Source of the DNA: SBAX01 sp964646605
GTDB lineage: Bacteria > Planctomycetota > Phycisphaerae > UBA1845
DNA length: 33,956 nt
Assembly (NCBI GenBank): GCA_964646605.1
Contig: CAZYEX010000009.1
Coordinates: forward strand, 1 to 33,956
Direction: 5' to 3'
The first letter of the stretch is position 1. Every line of letters starts with the position of its first letter. A program made the translations under genes and the position numbers. Below the pieces are notes generated by a model that worked only from the letters and a program-made list of their open reading frames with translations, was not told the DNA's origin and made no database searches. Positions 1-10,600 of this stretch are shown in pieces.

Positions 1-200
1 TTGCGTTTCCTTCTACATCGGGAACTCGTTCGTTGATCCGTTCCCCAGGCGTCCTCCCTGCCCGGACGTGCTTTCGGCTAACGGGCTAGTTGTGCCCGCG
101 CTACGAAACAAGCCTTGCATAGTCGTGGATCCCGTTTTCGATTGTTTCCGTCCGACAGATTGTTGAAATGTCCGAACGTAAGCATGCGGCTCGGAACCCG

Positions 201-336
201 CCCGCTTCCTTCCGGTCGCGGTTCTAACCATGAGCTCGGCGGGAGTTGTGTCGCCCCTTGCGGGGCTTGTCCTTTTGATTCTTCCTCAAACCCATGGCTT
301 ATGCCATGGGCTACCATGTTTCGCCGCTACCGCGGC
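201..336. repeat. Cluster of dispersed palindromic (REP-like) elements downstream of rnc
   Basis: Three compact hairpins lie in series: 253-266 (GCCCC, loop TTGC, GGGGC), 291-310 (CCCATGGC, loop TTAT, GCCATGGG) and 323-336 (GCCGC, loop TACC, GCGGC). Just before them, 201-224 is a 24-base unit matching 19 of 24 positions at 20461-20484, so it is a dispersed repeat rather than unique sequence. Similar elements recur in planctomycete genomes as I recall them. Because the rnc stop is at 418, the cluster lies 3' of rnc and may shape the end of its transcript. There is no U-tract, so a classical terminator is not supported. Bases 1-200 hold no gene I can support; short open frames there have no recognisable product. 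Confidence 0.6.
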
Positions 337-417
337 TGAACGTCTTGCGCGACCCACGCTACACACATACTCGCGTCAAGGGCGGGTCCCGCGGCTCGCT
401 GTTGGAGTTGGGGTCGG

Positions 418-1110
418 TCAGGGGCGGCGGTCGTGGAGGAGTTCGAGGGCTTTTCGGGCGGCCTCTTGTTCGGCGTCTTTCTTGTTGGGTCCCCAGGCGC
501 TGGGGAAGCGTTCGCCGTCGATGACCACGCAGACCTCGAAGCACTTGCTGTGGTCCGGCCCTTGTTCGTCGAGGGCCTCGTAGCGGGGCGTGGTGTTGAG
601 CCGGCACTGGGCGTACTGCTGGAGGGCGGACTTGTAGTTTTCATGGGTTTGGGAGGCGGCGGCGTGTTCGACGTGGTCGGCCATGGTCTTGAGGATGAAG
701 CGCTTGGCGGGTTCGAGTCCGCCGTCGAGGAACATGGCCCCGATGACGGACTCGAAGACGGCGGCGCGGAGCGAGGTGGGCAAGTGGGCTTTTCCGCCGA
801 TTCCGTTGCCGAGGATGAGGAGGTCGGTGAGGCCTATAGCGTCGGCGACCTCGGCGCAGATGCGGCGGGAGACGACGACGGACTTCACCTTGGTGAGGTC
901 GCCCTCCAGCCATCGTCCGAAGCGGCGGTAGAGTTCTTCGCAGACGACCATACCGAGGATGGAGTCGCCGAGGAACTCGAGTCGTTCGTTGCTTTCCACG
1001 CGGGAGTTGGCGACGGAGGAGTGGGTCAGGGAGATGGCGAGCAATTCGGGGTCGAGGAACTCGTAACCGAGAACCTCGTGCGCGCGAGCGGTAACTTCAG
1101 CATCGACCAC
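418..1110 (-). CDS. rnc: Ribonuclease III
   Basis: This 230-residue endonuclease cleaves double-stranded RNA, for example in rRNA precursor processing, as a cytoplasmic dimer. The family signature NERLEFLGDSILG is at residues 41-53 (E42 and D49 match E. coli E38 and D45). The second active-site helix, AVFESVIGAMFLDGG, has the essential Glu. The C-terminal third (about 155-228) has double-stranded-RNA-binding features, ending in NKKDAEQEAARKALELL. Length is normal for the family. The start is a GTG at 1110 preceded by a weak purine-rich GGCGGA; a later in-frame start is possible but would trim the first helix. One oddity: the position equivalent to E. coli D114, normally D-x-x-E, is Ala (AAVFE). 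The gene stands alone, divergent from the giant gene at 1637. The family call is secure. Confidence 0.95.
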   Translation of the reverse strand: MVDAEVTARAHEVLGYEFLDPELLAISLTHSSVANSRVESNERLEFLGDSILGMVVCEELYRRFGRWLEGDLTKVKSVVVSRRICAEVADAIGLTDLLILGNGIGGKAHLPTSLRAAVFESVIGAMFLDGGLEPAKRFILKTMADHVEHAAASQTHENYKSALQQYAQCRLNTTPRYEALDEQGPDHSKCFEVCVVIDGERFPSAWGPNKKDAEQEAARKALELLHDRRP

Positions 1111-1365
1111 AAGATCCGCCTACAGGCCGATGGCGAAAGCCGCGTGGCACGCTCCACGCGAGGGGCGCGGTTTTCGCGATCGGCCGGCCTTACGCCGGGA
1201 GTTCGATCTCGTCCACGCCCGCGACCGACGCGTATCGGCTGGTGGCTGGACGTGGAAAGTATCGACGAGAGCGGAGTAGGAATCCAACCCCGGTTACGGT
1301 CGGCGGTCGGCGGGTGGCGTCCCGGCACGTTCCCGTTTGCAACGTAACCCATTGTAAATAAACTA

Positions 1366-1380
1366 GTTATGTGACATAAC
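1366..1380. promoter_or_regulatory. Perfect 15-base palindrome, possible operator
   Basis: GTTATGTGACATAAC is a perfect inverted repeat of two 7-base arms around one central base. It sits in an AT-rich island within a GC-rich 526-base divergent spacer (1111-1636) between rnc and the giant secreted protein gene. A TTGTAA at 1352-1357 and CATAAC at 1375-1380 are separated by 17 bases, so a weak sigma-70-like promoter could overlap the palindrome, the usual arrangement for repressor control. I cannot identify the regulator. The rest of the spacer shows no coding sequence I can support. Confidence 0.4.
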
Positions 1381-1493
1381 GTGCGACAATTCGGGTGCGT
1401 CCACGCCTATTTGGCACGTCTGAGAAACGGGTTGCGCCGGACGCTTGGCCTAAAGGTCCGGCTGGTTTTCGGGCAGCATTCGGGGCGGCGATT

Positions 1494-1502
1494 TGGTATG
1501 AT
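1494..1502 (+). promoter_or_regulatory. Candidate extended -10 promoter for the giant gene
   Basis: TGG followed by TATGAT (1497-1502) fits an extended -10 element, with five of six bases matching TATAAT. No good -35 is visible, which extended -10 promoters tolerate. It would give a leader of roughly 130 bases before the ATG at 1637. This is a pattern match only. Confidence 0.3.
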
Positions 1503-1636
1503 TCGGTTTCCATTCAGGGGGCCGAAAGGGCGGCTCGGCATTTGGCGGTCGGCGGAGGAGAGGCACAAGAGGGTCATCTTTCGCGGACAGGTTTAGTTTC
1601 GGCGGGAGGGACTCGCCGCGCGCAGAGGAGGTTCTT

Positions 1637-4600
1637 ATGCAATCAGGTGGATGGCGGTTTGCGGTCGTGGTGTGGGCTGGGTTGCTGGCCGGGTCGGGGT
1701 CCGCATTGGGGCAAACGGTCCGAGGTGATAAGGACGGCGACGGGGACATCGACCTGCGCGACCTGGCCGCGTTCCAACAGTGCTTCACCGGCGACAACGG
1801 CACGGTGAGCGGGGTGTGCGCCGTGGAGGACATCGACGTGGACTCGCACGTCGACAAGGTGGACTTCGCGCTGTTCCTCTGCGGGTTTCACGGAGTCGGG
1901 GTGTCGTCGATCGCACCGATCGTGAACAAACCCTCGTCGCCGACGACGGCGATGAGCGTTCATCTTTCGGGGTTCACCGCCGCCGCTGCGTCGGTGGAGA
2001 TCACGGGCGGGGCGGCGACGGTGATCACACCGGTGGACGGTTGCGGGTTCGAGGCCGACGTTCGGCTGCTTGGCAACCGTTTGAACCGGCTTTTCGTGAC
2101 GGCGACGTTTCTGGACGGGACGGTGGGCGCCGCGACTCCGCTGATGGTGATCCAGGACCGCGAGTCGCCGAACCTGTTCATCGACTTTCCGCAGGCCGAT
2201 TCCGAGATCACCAATGAAACGACCGACGTGGCCGGCCGGGTGGGGGACATGCTGAGCGGATTCAGGGGTTTGCAGGTGACGGTCAATGGCATCGCCGCGG
2301 CGGTGGACGTGGGGATCGGCAACAACGGGACGTTCTTCGCGCCGGAGGCGCCGATGGTGTTGGGCGACAACGTCATCCTGGCCGTGGCGCGGGACTTTTT
2401 GGGGAATGAGTCGGCGCGGCAGATCACGGTGCGGCGTGTGGTGGTGCCCCCGGATGCGCCGGTGCTGACGGTGGTGAGCGGAAATCAGCAGAGCGCGGTG
2501 GTGTTCTCGCTGCTCGCCGATCCGATCGTGGTGCGGGTGACGCATGCGGACAAGACGCCGTTCCCCAACAAAGTGGTGACGTTTGACGTGACGCGGAGCA
2601 ACGGCCGATTGACTCCGACCGGCGTGGGCGAGGGGTCGCTCACGATGCAGGCGACGACGGACGCGAACGGCTTGGCCCAGGCTCGGTGGCGGGTGGGGGG
2701 CGACGCGGGATGCGGCAACAACCGCGTGGCGGTGACATCGCGTGACATCGCGGGCACCACCTTCTTCTGCGCCTCGGCGTCGGCGCATCCGCCCAAGCAG
2801 ATCAACGTGGGAAGCGGGAACAACCAACGGGCGGAAGCGGGCGGTCCGGCGACGGAACCGCTTCGGGCGTGGGTCAACGACGCGTGCAACGGGGTGCGGG
2901 ACATCGCGGTGACCTTCACGGTGACGGAGGGCGGGGGCAAGGTCAACGGGGCCACTTCGGCGACGGTGCCCAGCAGCGCGACGGGGCACGCGGAGGTGGA
3001 ATTCCAACTGGGTCCGCGGGCGGGTCTGAACGTGATCAGCGCTGATTTTCCGGGGAATCCGGCGGAGCCGGCGGTGTTCACGCTGTTCGGGGTTGCCCGG
3101 CCTGACGACTCGTTTCCGACCCGGTTCTCGGGGATCGTGCTGGACAACGCGAGTCAGCCGATCCAGGGGGCGCGGTGTACGCTGGTGGTGGCGGGCGTGA
3201 CGCAGCCCGCGGTTTTTTCCGATGTGAACGGACTGTTCCAGTTCGACGACGTTTCGCGGTCGGGTCCGGCGCGTGTGTTCGTGGACGGTCTGCCGGCGTT
3301 CCACCTCGGCGGTCCCAAGGGGAGGGACATTCCCGTGGGGAGTTTCCCGGCGCTGTCGTACGAGACGTTGGTGATCCCGCACGCGGAGAACTCGCTGGGA
3401 ACGCCGGTGCTGTTGCCGGCGCTGAATCCCAACAACGCGGTGCCGTTCAACAACACGCGGGACGTGGAGTTGAAGGTGGAGGGCGTCGAAGGTCTGAAGA
3501 TGCTCATCCGAGCGGGGTCGATGACCCGCGTCGATGGGACCCGTCCCAATCGGGACGATCCGGCGATTGTGGCGCTCAATCAGGTCCACTACGACGACGT
3601 GCCCATGCCCATGCCCGACGGGGCGGCGCCGCCGTTCGCGTGGACGTTGCAGCCGGCGGGGGCGAATTTTGATCCGCCGGTGCAGATCACCTATCCGAAC
3701 ATGTCCGGTCTTCCGGCGGGGAGCATCGCGTTTTTCCTGAGTTTCAACAACGACACGGGGCGGTTCGAGATCGTGGCTTCGGGGCACGTGACGGCGGACG
3801 GGCTGAGCATCGTCTCGGATCCGGGGTCCGGAATCTCGCACGCGGGGTGGGGATGCAATTGTCCGCCGTATTCGGTTACGGGAGATTGCGAGAACGACTG
3901 TCCGCCGCCCAACGGATGCGGACCGGCCTCGGGGCCGGGCTCGGGGATGGGGGCGATTGCAAACTATCCGCTCCTTCAGGCGTGTTTCACGGAATGCTGC
4001 AACGCCCACGATAACTGCTATTCGGCGTGCGGGGCGAGTAGGAAGGGATGCGACATCGCGTTTTTGGGATGCAACCTGGCGAGCTGCGCGTTCACGCCGA
4101 CGCCCGGGTGCCCGGGCCTGGCGACGCTCTACTACTCGTTGGTGCAGACGATGGGGGGGGATGCGTACGACGCGGGGCAGGCCGAATGTTGCAACCCGTC
4201 GGAAGAGTTCTATGCCTTCATGGCCTATGCGGCGCAGGTCGCGGGTCCGCCGGAGCAGATTCCGGACGCGGACGGGGACGTGATGGCCGACGATTGGGAG
4301 ATCCTTCACGGTCTGGATCCGAATGACCCGTCGGACGGTCCGCAGGACCTGGACGGGGACTTGCTTTCCAACTTTCAGGAGCAAATCCACGGGACGGACC
4401 CTCGGGATGCGGACTCGAACGACAACGGGATCGACGACGGTACGGAGGTCTACCAGCATCAGCTTCAGCCGCCGCTGCCCATGGTGCTCAACGAGACGTG
4501 CATTCTGACCATCAACGGGCAGAGCGTGCAGGTGACGCCGATCGGGACGTTCTCGATTCCCAACGTTCCGGCGCCGGACCTGTTCGGTCCGGGGGGACCG

Positions 4601-7600
4601 GGGACGGCTCCGGATTTCCTGAGCGACGACTGGGTGCGGGTGACGGGGGTGTGCCAGGACGGGGACGTGACACGATATGTCACCAGTGAGTGCTTCCAGA
4701 TTCGTCAGGGAGAGACGTTCGTCGTCTCCGACCTGACCATCACGGAGACGCCGCCGCCGGCGATCGAGTCGATCCGGGCGACGCCGGGGGTTCCGACGCT
4801 GACGGCGATCGGGGCCACGACGCCCTTGCCGATCCAGGCCAAGCTGGGGGACGGGAGCACGACGATGCTGCAGCCCGGCGCGGCGTGCGTGACCTATCGC
4901 ACAAGCAATCCGCGCGTGGTGACGGTCGGACAAATCGGGGCGACGACGGCGCAAGGCGGCGGGCCGGGGGTGGTCACGGCGCAGGGAAGCGGAAAGGCCG
5001 TTCTGACCACGACGGTGGACGGAGCGACCTCCGTGGCGTCGATCCTGGTTTCGTTGGGCGATCCGCTGACGACGGTGGAAGGGTTCGTACGATTTGCGGA
5101 CCTCACCCCCGTAGCGGGTGCCACCGTGGTCGCGGAGGGGTTGGCCGCCTCGGACACGACGGACGCAACGGGGAAGTTCTCGATCACCTGTGTGGCGGCG
5201 CAGGTCGGACCGATCACAGTTCGGGCGGAGATTCTTGATGAGGGTGTGACGCTCATCGGTTTCGCGGGGCCGTTGACGCCGGTTCCCAACCCGGGGGGAA
5301 CGATCGACTGCCAGACGGGCACGGGACTCACCGACGCGGGGATTATCACCTTGCGGGATCCGTGTGACCCGGCGTTCTTCGAGCCGCTGGCGTATGGCGA
5401 CTCGGACGACGGCGTGGTGCCGATCACGCCGCAGTGCGACGTGTCCACGTATCAGTTCAACGGCACGACGGGGAAAGTGGTCACGCTGACCCTGGATTCC
5501 TCGACGAATTTCGTGGTGACGCTCAAGGCCCCCAGCGGAATCGTGCGGATCTCGGAAGTGGTGACCGACGGGCGCTGGATGGACCTGATGCTGTATGAGA
5601 CGGGTGCGTATCGACTGACCATCGAGCGCTACAACAACAGCCAGGGGACGTTCACCGTGGGGTTGTCGGATCAGCCGATCGAGTCGCTTCCGTTGGTGGA
5701 TCTGAATGTAGCCGTCTCCAATAGCATGTCGCCCTTTGGAGACGTGGACGAGCGAGTGTTCGTGGGCGACGCCGGGCAATTGGTGACCATCTACGCGGAC
5801 GGAGAGTATCCGTCCTATGTGGATGTCCGCCTGCTCGATGCGAACCGGTTTCCGATTGCGTACGGCACAGGGGTGGCAGGCTACGACAGCCAGATCGTGG
5901 ACTTCACCATTCCCGCGGACGGCAACTACATCGTACACGTATCGTCACGCATTCCGCAGACGTTCTACGTGGGCAACTACACGCTCTCGGTGGATTCGGG
6001 CGGAGTGGACGTGCGGGCTTTGGCCTTCGGGCAATCGGCGACGGGGAACATCACCTTCGGTTCGGACGTCGTGTGCTACGAGTTCAGCGCCGAGGCGGAT
6101 GATATCACCACGATCAGCATCGACGGGGCGACGAACTTCTGGGCGACACTGGTGGGACCCGACGGGACCCAAGTCTTCTCCGCGACGGTGAACGACAGCC
6201 GCTGGTTGGATCAGCGTCTTTTCCAGACCGGGGCGTACCGTTTGATGCTCCGCAGCCTCAATGGAACGATCGGGGCCTTCACGCTGGCGCTGTCGGATCA
6301 ACCGGTCGAGTCCCTGGCGGCGCTGGTTTTGGGGACGCCGGCGGGGGATTCGTTGCAGCCCTTCGGGGACGTGGATGAGCGGTCGTTCGCGGGTACGGCC
6401 GGGCAGGTGGTGACCATCTACGCGGACGGCGAGTATCCGGCGTACGTGGACATGCGTCTGCTGGACGCGGATCGCATCCCGGTCGCGGTGGGCGTGGCCG
6501 TGGCGAGCTACGACAGTCAGATCGTCGAGTTCGTCATTCCCGTGAGCGGGACGTACATCGTGCAGATCTATCAGCGGATCGTGCAACCGTTCTACGTGGG
6601 CAACTACACGCTGTCGATAGACTCGGACGGGGTGGGTGTCACGCCACTGGCATTCGGGCAGTCGGTATCGGGCGCCATCGCCAACGGGGCGGATTCGACG
6701 ACCTACCAGTTCAACGCCACGGCGGGGAACGTGACCACGCTGAGCTTCGAGTCCTCGCCCGTGTTCCGCGTGGAACTGACGGCGCCCAACGGCGCCCACG
6801 TCTTTACGGTGAACACGAATACGACGCGCTGGCTGGACCTGCGGTTGTATCAGACGGGGGTGTACGCGCTCACCATTGGGAGCGTGAACGGGACGATCGG
6901 GTCATTCAACGTGGCCCTGTCGGATCAACCGACCGAAGCGCTGCCGGCGCTGGCGCTCAATGCGGCGGTGGGAGACGCCTCGGTGCCTTTCGGCGACGTG
7001 GACGACCGCCTGTTTGCGGGAACGGCGGGACAGGTGGTGACGTTCTACGCGGACTCGAACTATCCGTCGTACGTGGACCTGCGTTTGCTGGACACGGACC
7101 GCAACGTCGTGGCGACGGGGGTCGCGGTCAACTCCTATGACAGTCAACTCGTGGATTTCACGATCCCGGCGACGGGCAACTACATCGTGCAGGTCGTGCA
7201 ACGGCACATCGGGGTGTTTTACAGCGGGGCGTACACGTTGTCGGTGGATTCGGGCGGGGTGGAGCAGGTCGTCATCGCGTACGGTCAAACGCACTCCAAC
7301 GTGCTGGACCACCCCTCGGACATCGTGTGTTACGTCTTCAACGCGACCGCGGGAGACCTGACCACGATCAGTCTGGCCACGACGATCAGCTTCTGGGCAA
7401 CGCTGGTGGCGCCGGACGGGAGCGAGGTTTTCTCGGAGACGGCGAACAATTCGCGGTGGTTGGATCGGCGTTTGCAGCAGACGGGGGCGTACCGGTTGAT
7501 GGTCCGCAGCCTGAACGGCAGCCAGGGGAACTTCACCGTAGCGCTGTCGGATCAGGACATCGAGGCCCTGGCGGCGGTGACGCTGCCCTCGTCGGTGAAC

Positions 7601-10600
7601 GACTTGATTCTGCCCTTTGGGGACGTGGACGAGCGGACCTTCGCGGGTACGGTGGGGCAGGTCGTGACCATTACCGCGGACACCAACAACCCGCTGTATA
7701 TCGACGTTCGTTTCCTGGATGCGGCGCGGCATGAACTCGCGGTGGGTGCGTCGATTGCGACCTACGACAGCCAGATCGCCAATTTCGCTGTTCCGGCGAC
7801 GGGCAGCTACATCGTCCAGACCTACGCCCGGTTCATCGGCACGACCTACATCGGGGCGTATACCTTGAGCATGGCGGCGGGGGCGGCGGCGCCGCCGGTG
7901 TGCAACGCACCGACGACGCAGACGATCGCGTACGGACAGACTGCGTCCCGGGCGGTCAACGTGGCCACTCCCATCCGCTGTGTGGAGTTCAGCGCAGGGG
8001 CGGGCGACGCAGCCTCGATCAGCTTCGATGCCGACGCCACCTTCAAGGTCACCTTGGTCGCGCCCAACAACACCGTGGCGTTCACCAGCAACACCAGCGG
8101 AGGGCGGTGGCTGGATCAACGGCTCTTCCAAACCGGAACCTATCGACTCGCCGTCGAACGGTTCAACAACAGCCAAGGGACGTTCACGATGGGCCTGTCC
8201 GATCAACCGGCGGAAAGCCTGGCGGGGCTGGTGCGAAATGCGGCGGTGAGCGACACGGTGTTCCCATTCGGGGACGTGGACGAGCATCCGCTTTCGGCGA
8301 CGGCGGGCGAAGTTTTGACCCTCTACGCGGACGCGAGCAGTCCGGCGGTGGATTTGCGGGTTCTGGATTCGGCGGGGCTGGTGATCGTGTCGGGAACGCC
8401 GCTGAGTTCGTATGACAGCCAGATCGTGGATTGGAACGTGCCCGCGACCGGCGATTACGCAGTGCAGGTTTTCGCGCGGACGGTGGGAGTCACGCAGATC
8501 GGCAACTACACGTTGTCGGTCGATGCGGGCGGGATCGACGAGCGGGCCATCGCCTTCGGCGAGGCCAAGCTGGGCGTCATCGGCAGGCCGTCGGACATCA
8601 TCTGCTACGAGTTCGCGGCGACGGCGGGCGACGTGGCGGCGATCACCTTGAACGCTTCGACGACGTTCTGGGTGCGGCTGGATGCCCCGGACGGGTCGAA
8701 CGTGTTTTCGACCAACGTGGGCGACGCTCGCTGGCTGGATCAACGGTTCCATCAGACGGGCGAGTATCGACTGATGATCCGCAGTCTGAACGGTTCCACG
8801 GGGACGTTCGAGGTGGGACTGTCGGATCAGCCGATCGAATCGCTAACGGCGCTGAACTTCAACGAGGCGATCAGCGATGCGCTGCATCCCATGGGGGACA
8901 TCGACGATCGGCCTATGGCGCTGGGAGCGGGTGAGGTGGTCACCCTCTACGCGGATGCGAACTTCCCCGCGTATGTCGACCTTCGCCTGCTCGATGCGGA
9001 TGGACACCTCTTCATGCTGGGCACGCCGGTGAACTCCTATGACAGCCAGATCGTCGATTGGACGGTTCCGGCGACGGGAACCTATACGGTGGAAGTGATC
9101 CCGCGATTGGTTCCCGCGGCGAACACGGGCGATTACCTGCTTTCGGTGGATCGCAAGGGCGTGGAGATGCGATCCCTCGCTTTCGGCGAGTTCACCGCGG
9201 GGACGATCGACCACGGTTCGGACATCGTGTGCTATGAATTCGCGGCGACGGCGGGGGACGTGACCACGATCAGCTTCAACGGCTCGACGACGTTCTGGGT
9301 GAAGCTGCTGGCGCCCAACGGCAGTCAGGTCTTCTCGGCGACGGTCAACGACGCCCGCTGGCTGGACCAGAAGCTGCACCAGACGGGCGACTATCGGCTG
9401 GTGGTGCGGAGCCTCAACGGCTCGACGGGGCTCTATTTTGCGGCCCTTTCCGATCAACCGATCGAGGCGGCGGCGGTGCTCTCGCCCAACGCCGAGGTTT
9501 CGCAGTGGATCGCTCCCTTTGGCGACGTTGACGAATGGACGCTGGCGGCCCAAACCGGGGACGTGGTGACGATCTACGCCGACGGTTTCAATCCCGCGTT
9601 TGACGTGCGCTTGCTGGATTCCGACCGGGCGTTGGTGGCGTCGGGCGAGGCCTTGGCGAGCTACGACAGCCAAATCCTCAACTTCACGATTCCCGCGGAC
9701 GGAAACTACCTCGTGCAGGTCATCGCACGGTCCGTCGGCGTCTCGTACACGGGTCTGTACACGTTGTCGCTGGTGGTGGGCGGGGGCGTGGAGGTTCCCC
9801 TCGCGTACGGCGAGGCGAAACTGGGCGAGATCGAGTTCGCCGCGGACGCGGTGACCTATGCGTTTGCCGCGACGGCGGGGGATGTCACCAGCCTCAGCTT
9901 CGAGTCCTCGCCGAATTTCGTGGTCACGCTCTTGGCGCCCGACGAGAGCTTGGTGTTCTCGGCGGCGACCGGTACGGCGCGATGGTTGGATGTGCGGTTG
10001 TACCAATCGGGGACGTACCGCTTGACGGTCCGCAGCAACGGCGGGACGCAGGGGACGTTCGTCGTGGGGCTCTCGGATCAGCCCGTGGAGTCCCTGCCGC
10101 CGCTTACGCTCAACTCGTCGGTGTGGGATTCGATCGAGTTGTTGGGCGACGTGGACGACTGGGACTTTGCGGGGTCGGCGGGCGACCTGGTGACCATCTA
10201 CGCGGACGGGAACTACCCGGCCTATGTGGATGTGCGGCTGTTGGATGAAAACCGCCTGGTGGTCGTTTCGGGCACGGCGGTGTCAAGCTACGACAGTCAA
10301 ATCCTCAACTTCACGATCCCCGCGGACGGCGACTACATCGTGCAGGTGTCGCAGCGCATCGTGGCCTCGTTCTACGTCGGGTCGTATGCCATTTCGATCC
10401 ATTCCTGCACCGGCGCCGTGAGCGAGCTTGCCTACGGCGAATCGGTCGGCGGAGCGATCGCCAATGGGGGAGAGCGCGATTGCTACGAATTCACCGCGAC
10501 CGAGGGCGACGTGACCACGATCAGTCTGGCGACCTCCACGACGTTCGTAGCCACGTTGACGGCCCCGGACGGGAGCATCGTCTTTTCCCAGAACGCCTCG

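Noticed and set aside
433..1347. A 304-codon plus-strand frame opposite rnc
   Set aside because: RNase III on the other strand is unambiguous; this Gly/Glu/Val-rich frame has no start signal or domain.
1643..5938. A 1431-codon open frame on the minus strand across the giant gene
   Set aside because: It is antisense to a gene with a signal peptide, strong Shine-Dalgarno and recognisable domains. Its translation is Arg/His-rich and low complexity, as expected from the opposite strand of high-GC coding DNA.
6902..8752. A 616-codon minus-strand frame antisense to the repeat array
   Set aside because: It only mirrors the codon bias of the tandem repeats and repeats with the same period, with no domain signature.
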